Source: Symbiodinium natans
Lineage: Eukaryota > Sar > Dinophyceae > Suessiales > Symbiodiniaceae
Direction of reading: 5' to 3'
NCBI GenBank assembly: GCA_905221605.1
Contig: CAJNDS010002634.1
Span: 868,001 to 932,000 of the forward strand
Length of the DNA stretch: 64,000 bases
Shown: one piece after another, positions 53,507 to 62,636 of the stretch
Position numbering within the stretch: position 1 is the first letter of the stretch
Layout: every line of letters begins with the position of its first letter
Made by a program: the position numbers and the translations under genes
The notes under the pieces: model-generated
Databases searched by the model: none
What the model was told of the DNA's origin: nothing
What the model saw: only the letters and a program-made list of their open reading frames with translations

Positions 53507-53611
53507 CCCGCGAGGAATACTCCGATATTTTCGATGAGCTGAACACGGATGCACTACCACTGACGGTGATGATCTTTCCAGACCGGAAAGGCTGGTGGAA
53601 GCATGGACTCT
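53507..53611 (+). CDS. internal exon, unrecognised protein
   Basis: The frame REEYSDIFDELNTDALPLTV then MIFPDRKGWWKHGLW is followed by a GTGAGT donor. Very strong coding signal; LTVMIFPD resembles a buried beta-strand and KGWWKHGLW is distinctive. No family recalled. Confidence 0.65.
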
Positions 53612-53792
53612 GGTGAGTCCCGTAGATGCTAGACAGCCAGTTTCTTGAAAGTACTGCCTATATACATGCTGTCCCGAATCGCAGATGTCAGTCTGAAGAT
53701 CTGAGAGAAAAAGAAAGGACCAACTGAAGGAGATAAGTTTCTTTCGCGCTTAAAGGGTGCTTCACCCTCAAGGTTGCCAGACGTTTTTTTGC

Positions 53793-53848
53793 CCTAAACC
53801 CTAAACCCTAAACCCTAAACCCTAAACCCTAAACCCTAAACCCTAAAC
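53793..53848. repeat. interstitial CCCTAAA array
   Basis: Eight perfect heptamers, preceding a candidate exon at about 53855-53990 (CESDSRHFTLFSRTSSAALV). Confidence 0.96.
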
Positions 53849-54115
53849 CTGCCCCTGTGAGTCGGACAGCCGCCACTTCACTTTGTTCTCACGCACCTCT
53901 TCCGCGGCGTTGGTGCGGAGGACATGGCTGCGGTGTCTTGAAAGCACCCCACGGATCTTTCTGAAGAGTTCAAGTTTAGATCTGCAGGTACCCCTAGCAG
54001 AGCCAGGATAAAATGCGAGACGAGCCGTACCTATGGCTCTCGCCTTTTAAACATGGGAGCCCAAGAGTACGGAACTGCCTCTTCTACTTTGTAATGAGAG
54101 ACCTTAAACTCCCAA

Positions 54116-54206
54116 ACCCTAAACCCTAAACCCTAAACCCTAAACCCTAAACCCTAAACCCTAAACCCTAAACCCTAAACCCTAAACCCTAAACCCTAAA
54201 CCCTAA
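54116..54206. repeat. interstitial CCCTAAA array (longest pure run)
   Basis: Thirteen perfect heptamers, the longest uninterrupted run I counted. Confidence 0.97.
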
Positions 54207-54263
54207 CCGGAAGAGTATTCTGGTTCAAACCCGGGGGCCGGCCTGCATCCTGCTGTGCCGGCC

Positions 54264-54332
54264 ATGACGTACTACAACTTGCCGCCCACCAAATTCGCCA
54301 ACGAGTACAACGAGTTCGAGAAGCTCCTAAGG
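54264..54332 (+). CDS. candidate exon
   Basis: The frame MTYYNLPPTKFANEYNEFEK then LLR is strongly coding. Similar in pattern to TKFRQQYNDF at 42136. Confidence 0.5.
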
Positions 54333-54963
54333 GTGGGGGCACCGGTTTAGGGTTTAGGGTTTCGGGTTTAGGGTTTAGGGTTTCGGGTTTAGGGTTTCGG
54401 GTTTAGGGCTTAGGGCTTGGGGCTCCTATCAACTACAGGGCTCCCTGAGAGGGTTCGTGTTTCGTTTTGAGGTGTCTATGAGGTGCTGCTAAGTTTCGGG
54501 CTCAGGGGCTCAGGGTCCAGGACTTCATAGCCCGGATGCAAAAAAGGTTCAGGGTTTAGGGTTGCTTTGGCTCGTGCATCCGACATGGTCCTCAGTTCCG
54601 GGCTCAAAAGGGTTTAGGGTTCTTCGCAGGGAGGTATGGTTGCAGGGAGGGAGGCCTGGGCGGGGTAGGTTTCGATGCGCTCTCGAGAGTGTTGCTGGTT
54701 AGGGTTAGGGTTTAGGGGGTTGTGCGCGTTGCAAGACATTGTGGATTGAGCTTTCTCCAAGCCCTCTTTCGCAGGTTCAGGAGTTTCATGTCATTTCTTC
54801 CTGTACCCCGTTGTTGACGACCTGTTGGTCTACAAGATCTGGATTCAGACCTGCAAAGCTTAGCTTTGAAAATAAAATACCTACTCCTTAGTCCTCCAAC
54901 CCCTCCAAGCCTAGAATTCTTGAAAGCCTATAAGTTAAACTACTTGGCTTTTTTTTGGCGCAG

Positions 54964-55118
54964 GCCGTTCGGACCGCTTTTATGATGAGACTTGCGATCC
55001 TTGGCAGGCTCTCCCCTTGGATGGTGCTATCAAAGCACTGGACCTGCTCGAGACGATCACTCGAAACACGGCGCAGAACCCCCAGGAGGAGAAGTTCCGA
55101 CGTGTTCGCACCACCAAC
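54964..55118 (+). CDS. PUB-domain protein, exon a
   Basis: A GGCGCAG acceptor after a T-run is followed by 51 codons (SDRFYDETCDPWQALPLDGA then IKALDLLETITRNTAQNPQE and EKFRRVRTTN). The helix LDLLETITRNTAQNPQEEKFRRVR matches the start of PUB domains (LxxIxxNIxxNPxxEKYRxIRxxN), which bind the tail of the p97/Cdc48 ATPase in ER-associated and ubiquitin-dependent protein turnover. Exon b completes the domain in phase. Upstream exons are not established. Confidence 0.75.
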
Positions 55119-55380
55119 GAGACTGGGATGTGACGGAAACGATTTTGCACGTGTGCTGGACTAGGGTAGCTAGACCGACTGCTCCACGTGGAGCACTCAT
55201 GAGCTCTTAGAAGCCTTGCAGCCCCCCAGCACGGGCTTCTGGTTGTACATGCATGGGGTTTTCGGACACATGATGCCACACGCAGCTTTGTCAACTGTAA
55301 GCCAAAGATCCGCCCACATGCCCTCAACCCTAAACCCTAGACCCTAAACCCTAAACCCTAAACCCTAAACCCTCGCTAAG
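55119..55380 (+). mobile_element. GA-AG intron with GAGA target-like duplication
   Basis: The intron between PUB exons starts GAGACTGGG and ends CGCTAAG before GAGAAGCTT. GAGA at 55119 and 55381 is a perfect 4-bp duplication. Its 3' part is a CCCTAAA array. The donor would be GA, a rare class reported in dinoflagellates. No clear terminal inverted repeat, so insertion origin is inferred from the duplication. Confidence 0.55.
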
Positions 55381-55485
55381 GAGAAGCTTGCGGCACTGTT
55401 CACCCTGCCGGGCATCATCCAGGTGATGCAGTGCATGGGCTGGGAGCAAGATGGGGAGTTCATGCAGCCCCCTGCCCTGATTGAT
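55381..55485 (+). CDS. PUB-domain protein, exon b
   Basis: EKLAALFTLPGIIQVMQCMG then WEQDGEFMQPPALID. It continues exon a in phase and supplies the PUB core (FxxxLxxVPGxxxxLxxMGFxxxGxxxxLP). The donor position is not settled (GT at 55487 would break phase). The next exon probably begins near 55649-55659 with KGVKLDFPTHVVKILEAPLL. Confidence 0.75.
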
Positions 55486-55658
55486 CGTTTAGCTTATAGT
55501 TCTTGGGAATTTTTCCGGAAGTCCGGAGGTTTGGGGGGGGCGGGGGGGGGGGCGGGCTGTTTCTTGTTGCTATGCTTGTTTTCAGGCTGATGATGCCTAT
55601 GAACATCATAATATCATGCTTACTAAGAGCAGCATCTCTTTGTCGGAGGCTTCCCAAG

Positions 55659-55739
55659 GGCGTGAAGCTGGATTTCCCAACGCACGTGGTCAAGATCCTC
55701 GAGGCGCCGTTGCTGCTGCAGGAGGTGATACATTCGTAG
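55659..55739 (+). CDS. PUB-domain protein, exon c
   Basis: After TTCCCAAG the frame GVKLDFPTHVVKILEAPLLL then QEVIHS and TAG (55737). The LDF...VVKILEAPLLL helix fits the last helix of a PUB domain. The TAG may be the end of the gene or lie past a donor. Confidence 0.6.
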   Translation, partial: GVKLDFPTHVVKILEAPLLLQEVIHS

Positions 55740-56210
55740 AATTTGGACCGTTCTGATAAATTCCTCCAAGCGTGTCAATAAGCATATTAAGAAGACAGAT
55801 GCAACGCAGAGTCTAGGAGTGAATGAACACTGGCCATCTCGCGCTAAATTTCAGCTTGTCCTGCGTATTCTGCGTATTATGTTTTACGATTTTAGTGGAA
55901 AATTAATCATATTGCTATATTCCCTAAACCCTAAACCCTGTTTACGTTAGTGGGGAGCTCCCTGACTTGCCCTGCACCTTCAAGCCGGAAGGCGTTTTTT
56001 GCTTATAAGTTGCTTAGTAGGGAAGGAGGGCATGAGGTACCCTGTATCCCCGTTTTATACCCTTTTAGGGATTAGGGTTTAGGCCTTTCCCAGCTGACTT
56101 CAGGAGTCTGGGTCCAAAAAGGGTTTAAGGTTTAGGGTTTAGGGTGTAGGGTTGTGCCGGCAGTCTCAAAGTCCGTTGCTCAAAAAGGGTGTAGGGTTCC
56201 CTCATTCCCT

Positions 56211-56335
56211 CACAAGGAGGGGCCCCCTTACTATACTAACTCTAGTTAAGGGACTTGTAACCTAATTGAGGATCCATATAACCCAATTTAGGTCTTTTAT
56301 AACTCTACTTATAACTACAGAGCCCCTCCTTGTAC
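56211..56335. mobile_element. MITE family F
   Basis: CACAAGGAGGGGCCCCCTTA pairs with AGAGCCCCTCCTTGTA. It lies just upstream of the exon at 56346. Confidence 0.85.
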
Positions 56336-56345
56336 CAACCAACAG

Positions 56346-56440
56346 CAAGTATATGGGCAGGCCAAGAGCCACTTTGGCAAGCTCCAGGAGTCTGAGAAGC
56401 GTGCGGCAAAGCTGGCTCAGGCCGCCAGCTTCATCTTGAG
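56346..56440 (+). CDS. internal exon, coiled-coil-like
   Basis: A CCAACAG acceptor, then QVYGQAKSHFGKLQESEKRA and AKLAQAASFIL, then a GTGTGG donor. A clean GT-AG exon with helical heptads, perhaps downstream in the same PUB gene. Confidence 0.65.
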
Positions 56441-56518
56441 GTGTGGGGTTTAGGGTTTCGGGTTTAGGGTTTAGGGTTTTAGGGTTTTAGGGTTTAGGGT
56501 TTAGGGTTCAGGGTTTCA

Positions 56519-56731
56519 TTGGGGTTGTGGGGGCTTCGGTTGCATCAGGGCTGTCGCACTGAGCCGCGGCCCGCCACAGAGAGCGAGAGAGAAAGAGATG
56601 CAAGCACCATGGGTGCCTTCGAGAAACCCATGAAAACCTCAGCAAAGCCGTCCTGTAACTCAAACTCGAAACAGCGCAAACATCCGTGGGCGCCGGTAGA
56701 CACTCGAGAAAAGCAGCACTCCTACAAGTGA
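56519..56731 (+). CDS. candidate exon, basic
   Basis: 70 codons, including TMGAFEKPMKTSAKPSCNSN then SKQRKHPWAPVDTREKQHSY and TGA. Lys/Ser-rich. The reverse strand is open too. Confidence 0.4.
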   Translation: MGLWGLRLHQGCRTEPRPATESERERDASTMGAFEKPMKTSAKPSCNSNSKQRKHPWAPVDTREKQHSYK

Positions 56732-57106
56732 AAAAATAGGGGCCACCGTAAGGTACCCAGCTTACTGTACGCCCCATTCTTAGGAACCCTGCCCTCAGCA
56801 AAAAAGAATAAGGCAAAAAGGAGGGCATGCCCTTCATGTCAGAAAGCTCGGTACCTTGTCCAGTATGGGGTCCTTCACCCTATACTACTGCAATCGCTAT
56901 CACAGTATATGAACCATAGCCCCTTTCGGGGCTGCGTTTGCTCCAAGGGTAATAAGCAACCCGAAGAACCCTAAGCCCTAAAGCTGCAGGGAGTGCCTGC
57001 GGAAGCCCTAGAAACCCTAAATCCTTTAAACCCCAAACCCTAAACCCTAAACCCTAAGAACTTGGTACACTTCTAGCCTAAACCCTAAACCCTAAACCCT
57101 AATCAG

Positions 57107-57180
57107 GATCCCAACAAAGCCGAGCTCTTGAAGCAGCTGGAGCTCGACCGGCGCGAACGGGCATCCGTTCCCGTTCCCAG
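57107..57180 (+). CDS. internal exon (KAELLKQLELDRRERA)
   Basis: An AATCAG acceptor after a CCCTAAA array, then DPNKAELLKQLELDRRERAS and VPVP plus two bases, then a GTGCCT donor. ExLLxQLxLDRxERA is the linker helix commonly found in UBX/PUB-type p97 adaptors, which supports linkage to the PUB exons upstream. Phase 2 joins exactly to 57380. Confidence 0.65.
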
Positions 57181-57379
57181 GTGCCTGATCTTGAGAGCGG
57201 TTGAGGGTTTATAAAGGGTGTGGGGTTTAGGGTTTAGGGCTAGGGTTTAGGGTTTAGGGTGTAGGGTTAGGGGAATCAGGTGCCTTTTAAGCGGGCACAT
57301 AGTGTGAACCTCACTCTGAAACTCCCTACTACGAACCAGTAAGTTTAGGGTTCAGGGGTTTTCAATCCTTTCCTACCAG

Positions 57380-57434
57380 GCCAGAGGCTGAAGCGGCACC
57401 GGTCGCGCAGATGTCTGAGGAGGAGCAGATGCAG
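57380..57434 (+). CDS. exon with first half of a ubiquitin-interacting motif
   Basis: A TACCAG acceptor, one base completing Arg, then PEAEAAPVAQMSEEEQMQ. Joined in phase to 57942 the sequence is SEEEQMQAALKLSMET, matching the UIM pattern (acidic run, xxLxxALxxSxxE) that binds ubiquitin. This suits a p97 adaptor. Confidence 0.65.
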
Positions 57435-57438
57435 GCAT

Positions 57439-57540
57439 CTACTCTTGCTTAAGAGCCCCTGATAATCCTTATATTACCCATGATAAGGAAGAATAGTTTT
57501 TTTTTTTTTTTGGGGGGGGGGGTTCTTAAGAAATTAGTAG
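57439..57540 (+). mobile_element. introner/MITE family K, exact GCAT duplication at a donor site
   Basis: CTACTCTTGCTTAAGAGC opens and TTCTTAAGAAATTAGTAG closes. GCAT lies at 57435-57438 and 57541-57544. The element sits exactly at the GC donor of the UIM intron. Splicing only the element would add AWA then a stop; splicing to 57942 restores the UIM. Confidence 0.88.
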
Positions 57541-57691
57541 GCATGGGCTTGAGCAAGTGATGTGGGGCTTGCTCTGAGGTTTTGCTTAGTTAGTGTTGGG
57601 GCTTCAGGGTTGTTTGTCCTGAGTCCTTAGGCCCGCGAGCGAGAGTCTCTGAGAGGCGATTTGTCTGAGTACTCATAGACGCTTAGCAACT

Positions 57692-57925
57692 ATGAGCCGT
57701 CCGTACGGGGATGGCGCGGCCCCTGGTTTCGATCTCATCTGTTGTGGATGCCGCCATGGTCCAACCCTGAAAAAGCAGGCCGAAGCAAGCAGCGCTAGCG
57801 TCAGAAGGTGGGCCAGAAAGGTGGAGGTGAGGTTGGATGGCCCAGCATCGTCTGACATGTCACAACGAAGACTAGGCAGGCCCTGCCCTGAAGTTTCTTC
57901 AAGGGCCCTGAACCCCGAACCCTAA
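57692..57925 (+). CDS. open frame inside the UIM intron
   Basis: 77 codons from ATG (MSRPYGDGAAPGFDLICCGC, KKQAEASSASVRRWARKVEV). It could be an alternative exon, or chance. No domain. Confidence 0.3.
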   Translation: MSRPYGDGAAPGFDLICCGCRHGPTLKKQAEASSASVRRWARKVEVRLDGPASSDMSQRRLGRPCPEVSSRALNPEP

Positions 57926-57941
57926 ACCCTAAACCCTCAAG

Positions 57942-58018
57942 GCAGCCTTGAAGCTGTCCATGGAGACCGCATCCACCGCAGAGGGGCAGTCGGAGGGCAG
58001 CTCTCCGAAGGAGCAGCT
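57942..58018 (+). CDS. exon with second half of the UIM
   Basis: CCCTCAAG acceptor after CCCTAAA, then AALKLSMETASTAEGQSEGS and SPKEQ, then GTTTAG donor at a TTTAGGG run. It contains the Ala and Ser of the UIM core. Confidence 0.65.
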
Positions 58019-58726
58019 GTTTAGGGCTGAGGGCTGAGGGTTAGGGTTTCGATTTTAGGGATAAAAAGGGTTTAGGGTTTAGGGTTTGGGGTTTGGGGTT
58101 TGGGGTTTAGGGTTTGGCGGAGAGAGCCCAGGTTCCAAAAGGGTGATTTTGTGGTGTGGTTTAGGGTTCCTAGACCTCCATTTGCAGCTCCTTTTTCGGA
58201 CAGCTGCACGACTTTCGGGCTCGTAAAGTAGAAGAAGCAGCTGGGGGTCATATTACCGATACAAGTCGCGCACCCTATATTGGGCTTACAGGCCATGATG
58301 ACGGGGGGTGCTGGTAGCAATGGGGATCATTGGGCCGTTTCGATGGTTGGGTGGACCCTGACCCTATACCTTAAACCTTAAAGTCTAAACCCTAAACCCT
58401 AGACGGCAACCGAAGTTGGAATCGATGCTTCCCCCCCACCCCCCCAGCAGCTTCAAGGTTCTGCATGCAGAGGTCCACTCCTGGAGGTCGACATTCTAGA
58501 GGCCGCAGTAGATGTCTCCGTAGGATTCCCTAAACCCTCAACCCTAAACCTAAACCCTAAACCCTTTTGAGGGTTTAAGGTTTTAGGGTTTTAGGGTTCC
58601 CGAAGATGAGAATGGCAGGACGAGTCGCCTGTCCCAGCACCGAAGCCTCAGGAGGAATCTTGGCCGAGTGAGGGTTTAGGATTTAGGGTTAAGGATTTAG
58701 GGTTTAGGGTTTTGTCAGGAAAACTT

Positions 58727-58818
58727 TCAGAAGGCGCCTTCTCCCAGCCCGGGGAGGGTCGCTTCAACGCCAAAGGGCACGCGTTTCAAACTCCGGGCAG
58801 AAATGCCCTCAAAACAGG
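58727..58818 (+). CDS. candidate exon
   Basis: The frame NFQKAPSPSPGRVASTPKGT then RFKLRAEMPSKQ is open. Ser/Pro linker then a strand-like segment. It may belong to the same gene. A weaker candidate (WQDESPVPAPKPQEESWPSE) lies at 58611-58672. Confidence 0.4.
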
Positions 58819-58920
58819 ATTTAGGGTTTAGGGTATAGGGTTTAGGGTTTAGGGTTTAGGGTTTAGGGTTTAGGGTTTAGGGTCACCCTATAGGAATGTG
58901 GGGGTCCATGGTCTGACCAG

Positions 58921-59096
58921 CCATGAAGGGACCCAATGAACCCTACAATTGTTGTCATCCTTCAACCCTAAACCCTAAACCCTAAACCCTAAACCCTAAA
59001 CCCTAAACCCTAAACCCTATGCGACTGTCATCTCTCCTAAGGTATATGAGCCATTCACGCCTTTTTGGGGGGTCATGTGGTCCCCAAAGGCATTGG
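58921..59096. mobile_element. possible family C copy
   Basis: GAAGGGACCCAATGAACCC and GGGTCATGTGGTCCCCAAAG are imperfect inverted ends around a CCCTAAA array (58966-59018). Confidence 0.5.
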
Positions 59097-59331
59097 GGAT
59101 TGTGGGAATTCATATAGGGGGACCCTAAACCCTAAACCTAAACCCTAAACCCTAAACTCTAAACCCTAAACCCTATATATATATATATAAAGAATCATAT
59201 CTACATATATAAATATAAAAGAATACATACATGCATACATACATACATATATATATATATTATATGTATGATATATGTATTATATGTATCTGGAGATTCC
59301 AAGAAGCTCTGGGGCATTTATGCTTGTTTAG

Positions 59332-59397
59332 GCTCCCGCGGCAGCAGCGCCTGCGGGTCCCAAGGGCGACAAGAAGGAGCGGATGACAATGCCCTGA
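59332..59397 (+). CDS. probable terminal exon
   Basis: A TGTTTAG acceptor, then APAAAAPAGPKGDKKERMTM, P and TGA. Alanine/proline then basic C-terminus. It may end the PUB/UIM gene. Confidence 0.5.
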   Translation, partial: APAAAAPAGPKGDKKERMTMP

Positions 59398-59529
59398 AAG
59401 GTTTAGGGTTTAGGGTTTAGGGTTCAGTTTAGCTGATGTTCTGAGGCTGGGTTCAAAAGGGTTCAGTTTAGTCACGGTTTAGGAGGGATCTGTGGTCCTC
59501 CTTAGGTCTCCGGCGCTTTAGGGGAGTAT

Positions 59530-59658
59530 GTTACAAGGAGGGGCCCCCTTACTATACTAACTGTAGTTAAGGGACTTATAACCTAATTTAGGATCCTTAT
59601 AACCCAATTTAGGGCTTTTATGACTCTACTTATAACTAGGGGGGCCCCTCCTTGTAAG
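59530..59658. mobile_element. MITE family F
   Basis: TTACAAGGAGGGGCCCCCTT pairs with GGGGGGCCCCTCCTTGTAAG, an almost perfect 20-bp inverted repeat. Confidence 0.9.
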
Positions 59659-60061
59659 CTCCTTAGAAGCCACGGGTCCTTTAGGTAAACAGGCTGGTAG
59701 GTCCCGACAATAGGGCAGGATTTTGATGGCTTGGTCTCCGGACAGTCCAAAGCTTAAGTGTCCAGGGGGTTTGATGGTGTAGTCAGGCAGAGCAGTAACC
59801 GAGGGGAAGCCACATACTTGTTTTTGCTCATCTCTGTGTGGGGTGAGTTCTCTTGTGGTCCCTTCTTGGGCACCCTAATTATTCGGGGCAGCCTTATAAT
59901 AGTTACCGCCTATCCAGTATCTCAGAGCCACAGGAGCGAATTCTGTTGCGCGAGTCCTGCGTCATCTTCTGTAGAGCTTTTGTAGGTGATCGTGTTTGCG
60001 CGATTCTGCACGTCCTGAGTGGGTGGCTTTTGTAACTCTGCTTGGGTTGGTTTGCCCTGTG

Positions 60062-60100
60062 AAGGAGTCTGCCTTCGACTTCAAGCGCCGTGAGGACTAG
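60062..60100 (+). CDS. possible last exon of the preceding gene
   Basis: KESAFDFKRRED then TAG. Short but coding-like. It would place the previous gene end about 250 bp before the next start, as in head-to-tail dinoflagellate gene arrays. Confidence 0.4.
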   Translation, partial: KESAFDFKRRED

Positions 60101-60353
60101 CAGAGCACAAGTGGGAGCAGAGTGCACGGGGAGCCCAGTCTTCGGAGCTGCTTTGGGTTTGGGGCTTAGGGCGCTTAGGGTTTAGGGTTTGGGGTTTAGG
60201 GTTTAGGGTTGAGGGTGGATGAGATGTAGGGAAGCAACATGAAGCCTACCCAACACAACCCTAGCTCTGGGTCGACATGGCTACGGCTCAAGCTTTTCCC
60301 CGCACCACTCCAGACATATTGGCCTCGAAGCCTTTAGCTACATTCGTTCGACC

Positions 60354-62159
60354 ATGGCTTCTGTGGATGCGACCATGAAGGCCATCAACAGTGCCTGCCG
60401 ATCCAAAGGAGGCCACTACGCCTCCTACAGCTGCCAAGTAGTCTCTTGGGATGACGTCAGCCGTGGGACCGTCGGCGGCGCCCTCTCTTGCTGGGGGGCA
60501 AACATCACTGACACCTATTTGAAGAGCAACTTGGTAGCCCAGTGGTACCCTTTACGCTTTGTCTGGGTTTCCCTTATAAAATCACCAACCCGAAAAAGGG
60601 TGCCCTCATTATAATATGGTTACTGGGCTACCAAGGCAAGAACGGCCAACAGCTTTTCACGGTGCGCAGCGACAACTGGAACGAGAAGCTCGGCGTCGTC
60701 CCTTCGGATCAGGTGGCGGTCGTAGCCTCCCACTCTGACGGCCCACCTCAGCCCGTGACCCTCCGGATCCTGCTGCAGCAGATGGGCACCTAGGACCCAG
60801 AGTATAGGCCATCATTCCCTTTTTTAGGGTTTATGTAGGTTCCCCTACAAGCACCTTTAAACCAAGAAGCGCACAAGGCACTTATGGCTCCTACGCTGGC
60901 CTTGATGCACAGACCGACCTCTCCGACCCCAACCTGGACACGCACTGCTCCATCCGCTTCCAGACCACCTTCATTCCAGTGGAGGACTGCGCGGATGGCA
61001 AGTCAAGGCTGGAGTTCGCCACAGAAGCCTACAACTACAACACCATGAACGATGCCGATCCGCGCAATCTCGTCTTGCTGTGCACCAGCCAGGGCATGGC
61101 TGTGCAGCAGGATGGACGGGGCACGAAGCAGCTATTTCACCACGCCGTGGATGGAGAGGGCCAGATCCACCGCTACTGGCTGGAGGCAGAAGAGAGCCGA
61201 CACAAGGTCGGCGGTGAGCAAAGGGAGACCCTGCAGGAGCGTGCCGAGGCCTTGATCCGCGGCAAGGCGACGTCCAGCGTCATTGGCATCCAGGCCATGG
61301 GCCAGCGCTTCAACGTGCTGATGACCATCCAGGTGCCCTTGCAGCAGCAGCGAGGAGGTGCTTTCGGAATGGCGGTGCCCTTCGGCATGTTCGGTGCTGT
61401 GTGTGCGGGAGGGGCAGCTGAGATGGAGGAGGAGGATGACTTGTATGGCTTCACATTGGTGCAGGCGTGCCCCCGCTCGGCCCGCTCGGCCCCCTCATTC
61501 TGGTCGAGCATGATGCCTACTAGAGGAACCACCAGCGCAGCGCGGGTGTCGCGGGGCACAGAGCATGACATTTGGGCAGGCCTCTCCATCAAGTCTCCTA
61601 AGCGACATGCTTCCGAGCACGTGACGGTCACTGTGGTGATCTACAACGCTGTGAAAGGCGGCGTGCCCAGCCAGCAGGACGTTCCTTGGGGACCAAAGGA
61701 ACCCTAAAAGGGTTTATTGTTCATATACCCTAATACCCTAATAGTAGTATAGTATAGGGTATACCTTTATAGGGACTATGCTAGTATACAGGGTATAGGG
61801 CCCCCAATTCTCGGGTTCAAGTGGTCCCCAAGGTTGCGGCAGCCATTGACGATCTCGAGGCCCTCTATAACGCCTGTGCCGTCCAGGGCCGGCTTGCGGA
61901 TGCGAAGCTCCTTGCAGACCAAGATGAAGCCCAAAAGGGTTATATGGGTTCATATAGACCCTTAAACGCAGGGAATGTATCAGTAGAGGGTATATGACCC
62001 CCCCCCCCCCCCCCCCCCAATCTAGGGCTCATGTGGTCCCCAAGGTTCGACTTCATGAAGGAGCAGCTGAAGGTTGACGACCTGGTCGACATCACCTCGA
62101 AGCTGACCTTCCAGCCCCCAAAGGTAGATGTCCTCTACCACGATGTCTTTCCGGCCTGA
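60354..62159 (+). CDS. five-exon gene, ~437 aa uncharacterised protein; all four introns are introners
   Basis: Exons: 60354-60525, 60636-60785, 60878-61680, 61833-61906, 62045-62159 (TGA at 62157). All joins keep frame. The protein starts MASVDATMKAINSACRSKGG, has SCWGANITDTYLKS and RSDNWNEKLGVV near residues 45-80, a long middle with GIQAMGQRFNVLMTIQVPLQ and RKR-free acidic patch EMEEEDD, then HASEHVTVTVVIYNAVKGGV, and ends FDFMKEQLKVDDLVDITSKL. No signal peptide or membrane helix. From memory it resembles an unnamed protein family of dinoflagellates and other algae; I cannot give a function. The start is the first ATG in the open frame, context ACCATGG. GC-AG introns 1, 2 and 4; GT-AG intron 3. 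Confidence 0.9.
60530..60635 (+). mobile_element. introner family A = intron 1
   Basis: Perfect 14-bp inverted ends CTTGGTAGCCCAGT (60530-60543) and ACTGGGCTACCAAG (60622-60635). The target duplication GCAA lies at 60526-60529 and 60636-60639. The intron (60526-60635) takes GC from the first duplication as donor and AG from the element's last bases as acceptor, so removal restores the pre-insertion exon exactly. Confidence 0.95.
60790..60877 (+). mobile_element. introner family B = intron 2
   Basis: Opens CTAGGACCCAGAGTATAGGC and ends CACAAG. The right inverted end is lost. GCAC at 60786-60789 and 60878-60881 is an exact duplication. Intron 60786-60877, GC-AG, restores Met-Gly-Thr-Tyr-Gly. 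Confidence 0.88.
61685..61832 (+). mobile_element. introner family C = intron 3
   Basis: CTTGGGGACCA and TGGTCCCCAAG are perfect inverted ends. The flanking tetranucleotides GTTC (61681) and GTTG (61833) differ by one base. Intron 61681-61832 is GT-AG and restores Asp-Val-Ala-Ala-Ala. Confidence 0.92.
61911..62044 (+). mobile_element. introner family C = intron 4
   Basis: Opens CTTGCAGACC (two changes from the family end) and closes ATGTGGTCCCCAAG. Flanks GCTC (61907) and GTTC (62045). Intron 61907-62044, GC-AG, restores Ala-Lys-Phe-Asp-Phe. A poly-C tract lies in the loop. Confidence 0.88.
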
Positions 62160-62197
62160 GAGCTGTGGACCCAACGAGAGGCTGCTAGGGCTTGGCC

Positions 62198-62346
62198 CTA
62201 TATGGGGGTTTTACGGAATTAAGGGACCCCAAGAATACCCCCTCCCCCCCCCAAAAAAAAAATATTAGGATTCCCTTATAAAAAGGACCCAATAAAGTAC
62301 AACATTTTTTTTAAAAATGTACCTAATCTCGGAAGCCCCCTGTAAA
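62198..62346. mobile_element. MITE family D downstream of the gene
   Basis: CTATATGGGGGTTTTACGGA and AATCTCGGAAGCCCCCTGTA then AAG are inverted ends with CT...AG termini, 38 bp after the stop codon. It may be an intron in the 3' UTR or an intergenic insertion. Confidence 0.75.
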
Positions 62347-62636
62347 GCCTGCAGCCAAAGAGGCTTCAGGTGGAGCCCCTAGGAGACCCTCAACCCACTT
62401 GAGGACCAGCTGAACCCCAACATTGGGGGGGTCCTATACTACTATACTACTCTATGAATGCTAAGGTGCATGAAGCTCACCCTCAACCCTAAACCCTAAA
62501 CCCTAAACCCGAAACACTTCTAGGGTTCACGTGGTCCCCAAGGTTTCGGGTCACCTCGCAATTTTGAGAGGCGCAAGAGCCGTCCGTGTGCAGCTTGGCA
62601 GCGCTTTGCTGCGCCTTCTTGCTGGGCCCAGATGTT

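Noticed and set aside
60534-60545. TAGCCCAGTGG in family A ends resembles a Pol III A box, suggesting a tRNA-derived SINE
   Set aside because: It is part of a perfect inverted repeat, no B box is conserved among the copies, and there is no A-tail; 4-bp duplications fit a DNA element.
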